Assembly (NCBI GenBank): GCA_029553165.1
Contig: JAKPCT010000300.1
Coordinates: forward strand, 1-40,741
Reading direction: 5' to 3'
From: Bacillota bacterium
GTDB taxonomy: Bacteria > Bacillota > UBA4882 > UBA8346
Length of the DNA: 40,741 nucleotides
The position numbers were made by a program, and so were the translations under genes. Shown here in pieces: positions 17,064 through 25,778 of the stretch. How positions within the stretch are numbered: position 1 is the first letter of the stretch; each line of letters starts with the position of its first letter. The notes below the pieces were generated by a model, which was not told the DNA's origin, made no database searches, and was given only the letters and a program-made list of their open reading frames with translations.

Positions 17064-17092
17064 AAAGGAATTCACCTTTGGTTGTCGAATAG
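17064..17092 (+). promoter_or_regulatory. Sigma-H-type promoter of spo0A
   Basis: AAAGGAATT (17064-17072), an 11-base spacer, then GTCGAATAG (17084-17092). The sigma-H consensus is RnAGGAwww-N11/12-RnnGAATww; only the last base departs. This is the promoter type that drives spo0A at the onset of sporulation in Bacillus. Confidence 0.75.
17082..17089 (+). promoter_or_regulatory. 0A box (Spo0A binding site) in the spo0A promoter
   Basis: TTGTCGAA contains a perfect TGTCGAA 0A-box core and overlaps the -10 element of the sigma-H-type promoter, suggesting autoregulation by Spo0A~P. Confidence 0.75.
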
Positions 17093-17144
17093 TTAAATTT
17101 ACTATAAATTGTAATTTGTTTCGATGAATCAAAGGAGGACCAAG

Positions 17145-17945
17145 ATGTCAAAGATTAGAATTGCGATGGCAGATAATAACCGTGAATTATGCACTACTTT
17201 ATCTGAACTAATTGGGATACAACCGGATATGGAATTGGTCGGAGTCGCTTATGACGGAATTGAAGCTCTTCAAGTAGTGGAACAGACAAAACCCAATGTG
17301 TTAATTTTAGATATTACAATGCCATACCTTGATGGTATCGGTGTCTTAGAACGCTTAGCCGAATTTGAGCATCGACCAATTGTAATCGTCTTAACTGCTT
17401 TTGAACAGGAAGCAATGATTCAAAGATTGATTGCTTTAGGCGCAACCTATTATATGGTAAAACCCTTTGATGCGAATACACTATTTGAACGAATCAGACA
17501 GTTTGTCTCCGGAAAACAGGCCTCTTTTTCAGCAAATAAGGTTCAGGAAGATAAACAATTATATAATAATGCCCAAAGGGAGAAATCAGTCAGTGAATTG
17601 GAGCTTGAAGTAAGTAAATTGTTTCATGAGATGGGGATCCCGGCGCATTTTAGAGGCTATGCCTATTTACGGGATGCGATCATAATTGCTACCAAAGAAG
17701 TTGAAGTATTGGGTAATATTACGAAGAACTTATATCCAAGAATTGCCGAAAAATACAACTCAACTTCAAGCGGTGTTGAATCGGCAATCCGTCATACGAT
17801 TGAAATTGGTTGGGAACGCGGCAATTCAGATTTTATTGAGAGTTTCTTTGGGTTTGAAAATCAAAAAGGGCGTTTTCCGACAACAGCTGCTTTTATCGCC
17901 AAGGTGGCGGATAAGCTTCGCTTAGAGTCAAAGATCGTCAGTTAA
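17145..17945 (+). CDS. spo0A: Sporulation master regulator Spo0A
   Basis: A 266-residue response regulator that commits cells to sporulation. The receiver domain (1-120) has the acidic pocket (Asp10) and the phosphoryl acceptor at Asp56 (VLILDITMPYLDG), the same number as in Bacillus. It also has Thr in VLTAF and Lys in MVKPFD. The C-terminal effector domain has SSGVESAIRHTIEIGWERG (recognition helix) and FIAKVADKLRLE. ATG 17145 follows AAAGGAGG (17129-17136). A sigma-H-type promoter and a 0A box lie upstream. This is the clearest marker that the organism forms endospores. spoIVB, often adjacent, is not next to it here. Confidence 0.98.
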   Translation: MSKIRIAMADNNRELCTTLSELIGIQPDMELVGVAYDGIEALQVVEQTKPNVLILDITMPYLDGIGVLERLAEFEHRPIVIVLTAFEQEAMIQRLIALGATYYMVKPFDANTLFERIRQFVSGKQASFSANKVQEDKQLYNNAQREKSVSELELEVSKLFHEMGIPAHFRGYAYLRDAIIIATKEVEVLGNITKNLYPRIAEKYNSTSSGVESAIRHTIEIGWERGNSDFIESFFGFENQKGRFPTTAAFIAKVADKLRLESKIVS

Positions 17946-18027
17946 GAGGTAGCATGTTTGTTTTCCGGTGCAATTAATAATTCAAGAAGGCATTACAAAT
18001 ACTAAGTAAAAAATGGAGAATTGTTGT

Positions 18028-19044
18028 TTGAATTTCAAGAATTTAAGCTTTACCGAGTTGCAAGAGTATTTAAAAGAACAGAATATTCCAGTGTATCGTG
18101 GCCGGCAAATATTTAATTGGTTATACCAAAAGAAAGCTTTTTCTTGGGATGAGATGACTGATCTTCCCAAAGAACTCCGGCGGCGATTTATTGATTTAAA
18201 TGTAGGGATTAACAGTCTTAGACTGGTTTCAAGGATCAGGGATAATGACGGGACTGAAAAATACCTATTTGAACTTGAAGACCAATCCAAAATTGAAAGT
18301 GTGTATCTTCCCGAATCAGACAGAAATACTGTCTGTTTTTCTACTCAAGTAGGGTGCGGAATGGGATGTCTATTCTGTGCAACCGGCCGGAATGGCATTG
18401 TCCGTAATCTAACAGTCGGAGTGATCATTGATCAAATATTAAATATCAGTAAATTAACCGGAACTCAAATAACCAATATTGTGGCTATGGGGCAAGGTGA
18501 ACCGTTGTTAAATTATGAATCTTTAATGAAAACGCTTAGAATTTTGAATGATCCGAAAGGATTGGGATTGGGGGCCAGGCGAATAACCATCTCTACTTGT
18601 GGGATTATACCAGGAGTGTTAAAGTTAGCTGAAGCGGACCTCCAAGTTAATCTGGCGATTTCCTTACATGCTGCCGATAATCAATTAAGGGATCATTTAA
18701 TGCCGATCAATAAAAAGTATCCGTTGGAAAAGTTATTGGAAGCCTGCGATCATTATATCGCGAAGACAAACCGGCGGGTAACATTTGAATATGCTTTGAT
18801 TGACGGGATCAATGATCGGAAGGAAGATCTGCAACGGTTAATAAAACTGTTGACAGGGAAACTATGTCATGTTAATTTAATTCCTTTTAACCCGATTCCG
18901 GATACCAATTTTCGACGCTCCAATCCCAAGACAATTGCTGAGTTTGCAGCAGGTTTAAATTCGGCCCATATTGAAACCACGGTTCGTAAGGAACGGGGCT
19001 CGGCCTTAACGGCTGCATGTGGACAATTACAAAGTAAAGGTTAG
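18028..19044 (+). CDS. rlmN: Dual-specificity 23S rRNA/tRNA adenine-C2 methyltransferase RlmN
   Basis: A radical-SAM enzyme that methylates A2503 of 23S rRNA and A37 of certain tRNAs. QVGCGMGCLFCATG carries the Cx3Cx2C iron-sulfur cluster motif. GEPLLNYE (SAM-binding GEP) and the C-terminal ACGQL with the resolving Cys are present. TTG 18028 is favoured: GGAGAA lies eight to nine bases upstream and the protein then begins LNFKNLSFTELQEYL as relatives do. ATG 18013 is the alternative start, adding five residues. It heads the run FHA-prpC-prkC-rsgA-rpe, as in many Firmicutes. Confidence 0.96.
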   Translation: MNFKNLSFTELQEYLKEQNIPVYRGRQIFNWLYQKKAFSWDEMTDLPKELRRRFIDLNVGINSLRLVSRIRDNDGTEKYLFELEDQSKIESVYLPESDRNTVCFSTQVGCGMGCLFCATGRNGIVRNLTVGVIIDQILNISKLTGTQITNIVAMGQGEPLLNYESLMKTLRILNDPKGLGLGARRITISTCGIIPGVLKLAEADLQVNLAISLHAADNQLRDHLMPINKKYPLEKLLEACDHYIAKTNRRVTFEYALIDGINDRKEDLQRLIKLLTGKLCHVNLIPFNPIPDTNFRRSNPKTIAEFAAGLNSAHIETTVRKERGSALTAACGQLQSKG

Positions 19045-19048
19045 TCCG

Positions 19049-19636
19049 ATGAAAGAAATTTTTATTAAATTTCACAATATAATAACGCAGTTGAGTAAAA
19101 AATCGATTATAATTAATTCAGATAATCGATTAAAAACGGTTTTCAGAAGATCAAAAAATGATAACAATAAAGATGTAATTAATTCAGTGCCAAATAGTAA
19201 AATTGAAGATAACCATCTTGAAAAAACTCTTCCAAGGATTCGTCAGTTTAAAGCAGAAACTGCCAACAGTGATCATCGACTTGAAAAAACAATTACGAAA
19301 CGGTTAAAACGTAGCTCTCAATCCAAACTACTTAAAGAACAGTGGGTAATAACGGTGGTTTCGGGTCAAGATAAGGGCCGGCAGTATTTAGCCACTACTT
19401 CGCAGTTGAAAATTGGCCGGAAGAGCGATAATCATATTTATTTAAGAGATCCAAAAGTATCACGGTATCATGCGCTTTTGAAACTAAAGGGTTCAAAATG
19501 GTATATTAAAGATTTACAGAGTACAAACGGGACCAGAGTTAATAATCAAAAGATAGTCGGTGAAAAAGAACTGGCTCCGGGAGTACAAATTACTATTGGC
19601 GACACCATCATTGAAATCAAAAAGATTGATTCCTAA
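19049..19636 (+). CDS. FHA-domain protein upstream of the PP2C/PASTA kinase pair
   Basis: A 195-residue cytoplasmic protein. The N-terminal 100 residues are basic and unstructured-looking, with many Lys, Asn and Ser. The C-terminal part is a forkhead-associated domain: KIGRKSDNHIYLRDPKVSRYH, then DLQSTNGTRVNNQ. Gly-Arg, Ser-x-x-His and Asn-Gly, which bind phosphothreonine, are all present. The gene starts four bases after rlmN and lies just before the phosphatase and kinase genes. It is therefore a likely phosphothreonine-reading partner or substrate of that kinase, as FHA proteins are in Actinobacteria. This gene is not part of the Bacillus version of the operon. Confidence 0.88.
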   Translation: MKEIFIKFHNIITQLSKKSIIINSDNRLKTVFRRSKNDNNKDVINSVPNSKIEDNHLEKTLPRIRQFKAETANSDHRLEKTITKRLKRSSQSKLLKEQWVITVVSGQDKGRQYLATTSQLKIGRKSDNHIYLRDPKVSRYHALLKLKGSKWYIKDLQSTNGTRVNNQKIVGEKELAPGVQITIGDTIIEIKKIDS

Positions 19637-19662
19637 TTCAATGTTGGTAAGGAGTGATGAAG

Positions 19663-20361
19663 ATGATTTTTGGGGCAAAAACCGATCAGGGTAAAGTTAG
19701 AGAACAAAATCAGGATACTTTTGGCTATAAAAATAACTTATTTGTTGTTGCCGATGGAATGGGTGGTCATCAAGCAGGTGAAATCGCGAGTTCAATTGCG
19801 GTAGAAACAATTTTAACTTTAGATTTGGATCATGCCGATGAAAATAGTTTGAGAGAGATTGTTGAGAAGGCAAACCAGCAGATTTTGGAGGCAGTGAGTC
19901 AAAATTATCAGTATGCCGGGATGGGAACAACGGTTGCAATCTTACTGTTGTTAGCTGATAAGGCTTATGTAGCTCATGTCGGCGACAGCCGGGTGTATCG
20001 TTTGGTGGCTGATGGCAGTAGTTTGGAACGTTTGACCAAGGACCACTCGCTGGTTGCAGAATTGTTGAATAATGGTGAGATTACTGAAAGCGAAGCCAAA
20101 AATCACCCGCAACGGAACATTCTTACCCGGGCATTAGGCTCAAAAGGTGGCATCGAAGTGGATATCAGTAATTTTGCGGTGCAGCCGGGAGAGAAACTAC
20201 TATTGTGTAGTGACGGATTAACCGGAATGCTAAGTGAAGATGATATTAAAAAGGTCTTATCACAGAAGGCCCATCCGCAATTAATCGCCGATGAACTGGT
20301 AGAGCTGGCCAATAGTTGCGGTGGTGTCGATAACATTACTGTAATTGTTGTTGAAATCTGA
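19663..20361 (+). CDS. prpC: PP2C-family Ser/Thr phosphatase (PrpC/Stp)
   Basis: A 232-residue metal-dependent phosphatase that reverses PASTA-kinase phosphorylation. In order: TDQGKVREQNQD, FVVADGMGGHQAGEIAS (metal Asp and Gly), AYVAHVGDSRVYR, LTKDHSL, LLLCSDGLTGML and GGVDNITVIVV, all canonical PP2C motifs. ATG 19663 is chosen because it is eight bases after AAGGAG (19649-19654); ATG 19657 is too close. It precedes the kinase, with 190 bases between them that may hold a separate promoter. Confidence 0.95.
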   Translation: MIFGAKTDQGKVREQNQDTFGYKNNLFVVADGMGGHQAGEIASSIAVETILTLDLDHADENSLREIVEKANQQILEAVSQNYQYAGMGTTVAILLLLADKAYVAHVGDSRVYRLVADGSSLERLTKDHSLVAELLNNGEITESEAKNHPQRNILTRALGSKGGIEVDISNFAVQPGEKLLLCSDGLTGMLSEDDIKKVLSQKAHPQLIADELVELANSCGGVDNITVIVVEI

Positions 20362-20553
20362 CTGATTAATTGAAATGGATGAATCTGTCAAGGGATTTAT
20401 TGAGTGATATTCGTAGTAATTGCAGGAAATCAAGCTAAATAAGCGAATTGAAAATAGGTAATTTAATATAGTTTTGTCTAATAACTATTTACTTGAAACA
20501 ATTAGTATATTTTTAATTTAAAATAATTGTTACCACGGAATTGAGGTGAGACT

Positions 20554-22179
20554 TTGATTGGAAAAATATTTGGTAATCGTTATCGCTTGATTGAGTTGAT
20601 CGGCGAAGGCGGAATGGCATTGGTGTATAAAGCAGAGTGTTCCTTACTATGCCGGACAGTTGCAGTCAAAGTTTTGCGACCTCAATATGCAAGTGATGCC
20701 GAATTCGTTGAACGTTTCCGTCGTGAGGCCAGAGCAGCCGCAAGCCTATCGCATCCAAATGTTGTAAATATTTATGATGTAGGTCAGGAAGATGGTATTG
20801 ACTACATTGTAATGGAATATATACCTGGAGATACATTAAAGAATATTATCAAAAAAGAGGCTCCGTTTACTGTTAAACGGGCGTTGGATTATACCAGACA
20901 AATTGCTGAGGCTTTAAATCATGCACACCAACGCAATATTATTCATCGTGATATTAAACCGCATAATATCTTAGTGACTCCTGATGGACAGATTAAAGTT
21001 GCTGATTTTGGAATTGCCAGAGCAATCAGTGCCAGTTCGTTTACACAAACCGGTATTGTTGTAGGCTCTGTTCAATACGCTTCTCCGGAGCAGATTAAAG
21101 GTGGAATTGTTGGTCCGCAATCAGATTTGTATTCATTGGGTTGTGTCTTTTATGAGTTGTTAACCGGGGCGATCCCGTTCAAAGGAGATACTTCGATCTC
21201 CATTGCTTTGCAACACTTACAAAACAAGATTCAGCCGATTAGGGAACTGCGGCCGGATATTCCCAGTTCAGTTGAGGCGATTTTGAATAAAGCAATGGCT
21301 AAGGATGTTGCCGAACGTTATCCGTCGGCTTTTGCAATGCTTAATGATATATTAAATGCTCAGTCACGATTGTCCTATGAAACCAAAATTAATGATGATG
21401 AGATGCCGACTCAAGTATGGCGGACGATGAATACTGATGAATCTAAACCAAAATGGTACCAAACCTGGTTTGTCAAATTATTGATGGGATTGGGGATCAT
21501 TGCAAGTGTGATCGTAATCATGAGTTATATCTTGTTGCGGGTTATTGTGCCAGACACGGAGATTGTTGTCCCGGATCTGGTCGGTAAAGATATAACCGAA
21601 GCCAGACAGATTTTAAAGCAGAAAAAGTTGTTGCTAAAAGTAGTTAATGAGGTCTATCATAATGAATATCCAATCAATGTAATCATTGCTCAAAAACCAA
21701 TCTCCGGTAATAAAAAGAAGCCTAATACCGAAGTTAATGTTGTGGTGAGTAAGGGGCCCCGACTGGTACGGGTTCCGAATCTGATGGGAAAGACGGAAGC
21801 CGAGGCCAGGATAATTTTAGCTGATAGTCATTTAAAACTTGGTGAAGTCTTGAATTCATTTAATCCGGATTATCCGGATGGTTTGGTCTTTAAACAATTA
21901 CCGGAGCCCAATACTCAAATTGAGCAGGGTGCTAAAGTCTCAATCACAATTAACAGTGGCCAGGATGATAATCTGGTAATAATTCCGAACTTTATCGGCC
22001 GGTCTTTATCGGAAGTAAGAGCCGAATTGGTATCATTGGGTTTGATTTTTAACCAGGCGACACCAATGCCAAGTAATATTTATGCGGAAGGAATTGTGAT
22101 TGACCAGCAACCAACACCCAATGAAAAGGTGCCGGTTGGAACGGCAATGAATTTTATTGTTAGTTCAGGTTTTGAATAA
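20554..22179 (+). CDS. prkC: PASTA-domain Ser/Thr protein kinase (PrkC/Stk)
   Basis: A 541-residue membrane kinase that senses muropeptides or lipid II. Kinase domain 10-265: glycine loop, Lys39 (VAVKV), catalytic HRD 131-133 (HRDIKPHNIL) and Asp151 (DFG). The activation loop carries Thr164 and Thr166. A single transmembrane helix (about 307-331) is followed by three extracellular PASTA repeats beginning VPDLVGKDITEA, VPNLMGKTEAEA and IPNFIGRSLSEV. The TTG start follows GAGGTGAG (20543-20550). In Bacillus the homologue triggers germination; in Listeria and Enterococcus it controls wall synthesis through ReoM/IreB. An IreB homologue lies downstream at 24362 and a YpiB/ReoY homologue at 32658. 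Confidence 0.97.
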   Translation: MIGKIFGNRYRLIELIGEGGMALVYKAECSLLCRTVAVKVLRPQYASDAEFVERFRREARAAASLSHPNVVNIYDVGQEDGIDYIVMEYIPGDTLKNIIKKEAPFTVKRALDYTRQIAEALNHAHQRNIIHRDIKPHNILVTPDGQIKVADFGIARAISASSFTQTGIVVGSVQYASPEQIKGGIVGPQSDLYSLGCVFYELLTGAIPFKGDTSISIALQHLQNKIQPIRELRPDIPSSVEAILNKAMAKDVAERYPSAFAMLNDILNAQSRLSYETKINDDEMPTQVWRTMNTDESKPKWYQTWFVKLLMGLGIIASVIVIMSYILLRVIVPDTEIVVPDLVGKDITEARQILKQKKLLLKVVNEVYHNEYPINVIIAQKPISGNKKKPNTEVNVVVSKGPRLVRVPNLMGKTEAEARIILADSHLKLGEVLNSFNPDYPDGLVFKQLPEPNTQIEQGAKVSITINSGQDDNLVIIPNFIGRSLSEVRAELVSLGLIFNQATPMPSNIYAEGIVIDQQPTPNEKVPVGTAMNFIVSSGFE

Positions 22180-22236
22180 GATTAAGTTAATTCAATTGTT
22201 TTAGTTGTGATAAATTAGTAGATAGGGAGTTTGCGT

Positions 22237-23127
22237 TTGGCAGTAGGTAAAATTGTAAGAGCAATAGCTGGTTTCTATTATGTTGAGTCACTAGAATCAA
22301 GTAACACCATAGTAGAATGTTCAATCAGGGGTAAAATTAAATTATCCTCAGACTCCGTATTTGTCGGAGATAAAGTTGAATTTTTAATTGACGATAATGG
22401 TAAAGGAGTTATTACGAAAATTTTACCCCGCAATAATCAATTATTACGTCCTTATATTGCTAATGTTGATTTGATTGTTTTGGTTTTTGCGCATCATACT
22501 CCGGATCCGATTGAATATTTAATAACCAAGTTTTTAGTTTTAGCTGAAGATAGCAATATACCTTATTTGTTGGTTTTTAATAAAATGGATTTAGTTGAAA
22601 AAAGAAAAGCTAATTTATTAGCACAAACTTACCGAAATTATGGATATGAGGTTTTATGTACGAGTGTCGTCACTCACCAAGGTAAACGAAAGTTACAACA
22701 GTATTTAAAAGGAAAAACAACTGTTTTTGCCGGACCGTCGGGAGTAGGGAAGTCAGCTTTGTTAAATATGGTTTGCCCCGGATTTCGGCTACAAACAGGG
22801 GCGGTCAGTGAAAAGATTGGGCGGGGAAAACATACAACCCGCGAAGTCCAGTTGTTAAAAGTGAATACGAATAGTTATGTTGCTGATACACCAGGATTTT
22901 CACAGATTAATCTTGACTTTATTGAACCCCAGGCATTGGCAGGATTATTTCCGGATTTTGAACAATACCTTGATCAATGTAAATTCAGTTCGTGTGTTCA
23001 CCAGGCTGAACCTGGCTGTGCCGTAAAGAACGCAGTTGATGAAGGTAAATTGAGCCCATCACGGTATCAATGTTATCTGGAATTACTGGATGAATTGAAA
23101 CTGGCATGGAAAAACCGATATCGTTAA
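22237..23127 (+). CDS. rsgA: Ribosome small subunit-dependent GTPase RsgA
   Basis: A 296-residue circularly permuted GTPase that assists late 30S subunit maturation. The OB-fold N-terminus is followed by the permuted motifs G4 (NKMDLVE), G1 (GPSGVGKSALLN) and G3 (DTPGF). A C-terminal zinc knuckle reads CKFSSCVHQAEPGC. TTG 22237 is seven bases after GGGAG (22225-22229); TTG 22231 is too close. Position after prkC and before rpe is conserved in Firmicutes. Confidence 0.96.
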   Translation: MAVGKIVRAIAGFYYVESLESSNTIVECSIRGKIKLSSDSVFVGDKVEFLIDDNGKGVITKILPRNNQLLRPYIANVDLIVLVFAHHTPDPIEYLITKFLVLAEDSNIPYLLVFNKMDLVEKRKANLLAQTYRNYGYEVLCTSVVTHQGKRKLQQYLKGKTTVFAGPSGVGKSALLNMVCPGFRLQTGAVSEKIGRGKHTTREVQLLKVNTNSYVADTPGFSQINLDFIEPQALAGLFPDFEQYLDQCKFSSCVHQAEPGCAVKNAVDEGKLSPSRYQCYLELLDELKLAWKNRYR

Positions 23128-23143
23128 ATTTAGGAGAGAAACA

Positions 23144-23797
23144 TTGGTTCAAATAGCACCTTCGATATTAAATTGTAATTTACTTGATTTGAATGCAGAG
23201 GTTAAAAAGATTGAGCAGGCTGATTGGTTACACCTTGATGTTATGGATGGACATTTTGTACCGAACCTCACTTTTGGTCCGATGTTTGTTACTGCAATTA
23301 AAAGCGTTAGTCCTCTGCCGGTTGAATCACATTTGATGGTTACCAATCCTGACTTTTTAGCTCCTTTATATGCTAAGGCAGGTAGTCAGAGAATTATTGT
23401 TCATGCCGAAGGAGTTACTCATTTACACCAATTGATTCGAAATATAAAAGAATTTGGTTGTCAAGCCGGAGTTGCACTTAATCCGGCAACCCCATTAAGT
23501 GCATTGGAATATATTCTTCCGGAACTGGATATAGTGTTGATAATGACGGTAAATCCAGGATTTGGTGGACAAGAGTTGATTCCGGAGATGATCAATAAAG
23601 TGAAAGATCTCAAAACTATTATTAATAAAAGGAATTTGGCTTGTAAAATCGAGGTTGATGGCGGAGTAAATTTTGATAATGCACAGTTGTTAGTCGATGC
23701 CGGAGTTGACGTAATTGTAGCGGGTACATTAATCTATAATAATCCTTTTCCCAGTGATATAATTGGAAAACTGAAAGGGTTAAGTAAAGGGAGGTAA
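23144..23797 (+). CDS. rpe: Ribulose-phosphate 3-epimerase
   Basis: A 217-residue TIM-barrel enzyme of the pentose phosphate pathway. IAPSILNCNLLDL, HLDVMDGHFVPNLTFGP (metal and catalytic Asp), SHLMV, MTVNPGFGGQ and EVDGGVNFDN are the family motifs. The TTG start at 23144 follows AGGAGAG (23132-23138). Its last codons overlap the ribosome binding site of the next gene, so the cheX-like gene is in the same operon. Confidence 0.97.
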   Translation: MVQIAPSILNCNLLDLNAEVKKIEQADWLHLDVMDGHFVPNLTFGPMFVTAIKSVSPLPVESHLMVTNPDFLAPLYAKAGSQRIIVHAEGVTHLHQLIRNIKEFGCQAGVALNPATPLSALEYILPELDIVLIMTVNPGFGGQELIPEMINKVKDLKTIINKRNLACKIEVDGGVNFDNAQLLVDAGVDVIVAGTLIYNNPFPSDIIGKLKGLSKGR

Positions 23798-23802
23798 TTA
23801 AA

Positions 23803-24270
23803 CTGTCATTCGATCATATTGATTCTTTTGTTAAAGCTGCTTATTCTGTAATTGAAAGTATGCTTAATCCTGAAGTTGAAGCAGGGAGACCTTTTTTTAA
23901 TGATAATCCTCTTAAAAAGTACGAAATAAATGTCTTGGTTGGAGTCTTGGGTGATCTTCAGGGACAAGTTATTTGCGGTATGTCAAAAGAAACAGCAACG
24001 AAGATTGTTTCACAGATGATGTTTACGGAGATGACGGAGATTGATGCCATGGGAGAGAGCGCGCTCTGTGAGTTGAAGAACATTATTGTTGGTACTGCCA
24101 GTACTAATCTGTCTTTGAGCGGTTACAACTGTAATATTACCCCGCCACTTTTCATTAAAGGCGGAGAGATTCCGGAATTTCTCAAACATATTCAAACAGC
24201 GTTAGCGATTCCGATTAAGACTCCTTTTGGAGAAGTTGATATTAATCTGGCATTACGTAAGGATGATTAA
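23803..24270 (+). CDS. cheX: CheX-like CheY-phosphate phosphatase (probable CTG start)
   Basis: A protein of about 155 residues of the CheC/CheX/FliY group, which dephosphorylate CheY-P. ESALCELKNIIVGTASTNL carries the Glu-x-x-Asn catalytic pair typical of CheX, with the expected alpha/beta pattern around it. The first ATG in frame is 23860, but homologues have about 19 more residues and the sequence stays coding upstream. A strong GGGAGG (23789-23794) lies eight bases before CTG 23803, in frame and with no other start codon there. A CUG start is therefore inferred. The operon link to rpe is unusual for chemotaxis genes. Confidence 0.85.
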   Translation: MSFDHIDSFVKAAYSVIESMLNPEVEAGRPFFNDNPLKKYEINVLVGVLGDLQGQVICGMSKETATKIVSQMMFTEMTEIDAMGESALCELKNIIVGTASTNLSLSGYNCNITPPLFIKGGEIPEFLKHIQTALAIPIKTPFGEVDINLALRKDD

Positions 24271-24361
24271 TGTTAATTTGAATGAATGACCATAAAGCAA
24301 CGTTTATGAAGATGTGCTCAGCTTTATTTTTGAAGTCAGAAAAAAACTTGAGGTGAAAAAA

Positions 24362-24640
24362 ATGGGCGAACTGAATGAAGTCACCAGAAAATTTGCGGCT
24401 AAGGATGATAATTTTTCCGAAGTAGCCATAGTATTGAAGGAAGTCTGTCAGGCTCTTCGGGAGAAAGGATATGATCCATTAGATCAAATCGTCGGCTATT
24501 TACTTTCTGGAGACCCTGCTTATATTACCAATCATCAGAATGCCCGTGTTTTAATCAGAAAACTGGAACGTGATCAGATTATTGAAGAATTGGTGGGAAC
24601 GTATTTAAAACGGGAAGGAATATTTGAACAAGAGTCCTAA
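24362..24640 (+). CDS. ireB: IreB/ReoM family regulator (UPF0297)
   Basis: A 92-residue protein matching IreB (Enterococcus), ReoM (Listeria) and YrzL (Bacillus): VTRKF at residues 7-11, [28 protein letters not shown], and [18 protein letters not shown]. In those species the kinase phosphorylates an N-terminal Thr in the equivalent of the VTRKF stretch (Thr8 here), releasing inhibition of wall synthesis. ATG 24362 follows GAGGTGA. It usually sits in alaS-yrzL-yrrK; here it stands alone, about 2 kb downstream of the PASTA kinase gene and followed by a terminator. Confidence 0.93.
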   Translation: MGELNEVTRKFAAKDDNFSEVAIVLKEVCQALREKGYDPLDQIVGYLLSGDPAYITNHQNARVLIRKLERDQIIEELVGTYLKREGIFEQES

Positions 24641-24660
24641 TAGTTAATAATAAATTACGA

Positions 24661-24690
24661 AAAGCCCCGTACTTTTTTGGGGCTTTTAGT
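24661..24690 (+). terminator. Rho-independent terminator after ireB
   Basis: AAAAGCCCC (24661-24669) pairs with GGGGCTTTT (24680-24688) across a loop that includes a T-run. Confidence 0.9.
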
Positions 24691-24734
24691 AACGTCTTGG
24701 TTTAATAATGTTTAAGATAAGAGAGGAACAAGAG

Positions 24735-25742
24735 ATGAAGCATATAAAAATGTTGTTTGTTTTGGGATGTGTTTTATTATTGGTGGGATTTAGCGGTAAA
24801 GGTCCAATTCCGATGGAAGGGGTCTATAATGCCCAATTACGAACTTATACATACTTTGATTTGGTTGCTTTAGCAAAACATAAACTGATCACCACTGGTA
24901 AACCGGCAGAGTTGACAGAGTCAAAACCGGATGAACTTCAAGTGGAATTTGATATTAATAATCTTAAGCAGCCATTGTTTGGGGTTGTGAAGTTAGGTAA
25001 TGGCGAGCAACCAATTTGGTTTGTCATGGGTCAAGACGATGATCAATACTATTCGGAGATCTATTTTGATCGCAATCTGGATAACCGAATTACAGAGAAT
25101 GAAAAAGTAAAAGGGGTCCAGACTTTTGACGGCAAAAATAAATCGCTCAAAGTAAAGTATGCTTTTTCAATGATACCAACATCAGCTACAGTTGTTTATA
25201 AAGGTGAGTCAGATGTGATCCGTAAAAAGCTCTACTTCTTTATTTTTGCACAGAATATCAGTAATAAAAATCAGCAAACCGAAACCGCTGTTGAATTTTA
25301 TACTGCCAGCTTTTTGGACGGAGAGATGAAGGTCCAGCGGGGAAAAGAGCTGAAGATTGTCAGATATCGAATTACGGATATTGATGGCAACGGCTGTTTT
25401 AATGATTATGGTAAAGACATAATTGCGATTGATGCGAACTTGAATGGTGTTTTTGAAAAATCGGAGTATTATCCGTTAACGGAATATTTTGATTATGTTG
25501 ATGATTCCAAACAAAAACAACAGCTACGGATGGTAGTGCTGCCGATGCCATCGAAAATAGCTGTAACCGGTGTAACTACAGTGGTTGATCGCTTGCAACT
25601 TGAGGCAGTCTCTGATAAAGCTAAAGATGAAGAGGCTGAAGATGAAAGCAATAATGGTAAAACCGAAGCAGAAAATGTTCAATCTGAAGCAACGAATGAA
25701 GAAACTGTCGAAGAGAGTAGTCTGACTGGTGAACAGGAATAA
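24735..25742 (+). CDS. Exported protein with EF-hand-like calcium loops
   Basis: Not a family I can name. A 335-residue protein with a clear N-terminal signal (MKHIKMLFVLGCVLLLVGFSG; the Cys is not in a good lipobox). Three loops look like EF-hand or dockerin-type calcium sites: DRNLDNRITENE, DIDGNGCFNDYG and DANLNGVFEKSE. The last two are 14 residues apart. The first and third keep the acidic residue at position 12. The C-terminal 50 residues are a low-complexity acidic Glu/Asn/Ser tail. ATG 24735 is eight bases after GAGAGG. It is a single-gene unit between two strong terminators. Likely surface or periplasmic; function unknown. Confidence 0.8.
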   Translation: MKHIKMLFVLGCVLLLVGFSGKGPIPMEGVYNAQLRTYTYFDLVALAKHKLITTGKPAELTESKPDELQVEFDINNLKQPLFGVVKLGNGEQPIWFVMGQDDDQYYSEIYFDRNLDNRITENEKVKGVQTFDGKNKSLKVKYAFSMIPTSATVVYKGESDVIRKKLYFFIFAQNISNKNQQTETAVEFYTASFLDGEMKVQRGKELKIVRYRITDIDGNGCFNDYGKDIIAIDANLNGVFEKSEYYPLTEYFDYVDDSKQKQQLRMVVLPMPSKIAVTGVTTVVDRLQLEAVSDKAKDEEAEDESNNGKTEAENVQSEATNEETVEESSLTGEQE

Positions 25743-25744
25743 GC

Positions 25745-25776
25745 AAAACCGCGGTATTCGCCGCGGTTTTATTTTC
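25745..25776 (+). terminator. Rho-independent terminator after the EF-hand-like gene
   Basis: AAAACCGCGG (25745-25754) pairs perfectly with CCGCGGTTTT (25761-25770), followed by ATTTT. It also serves the converging comA gene on the minus strand. Confidence 0.9.
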
Positions 25777-25778
25777 GC

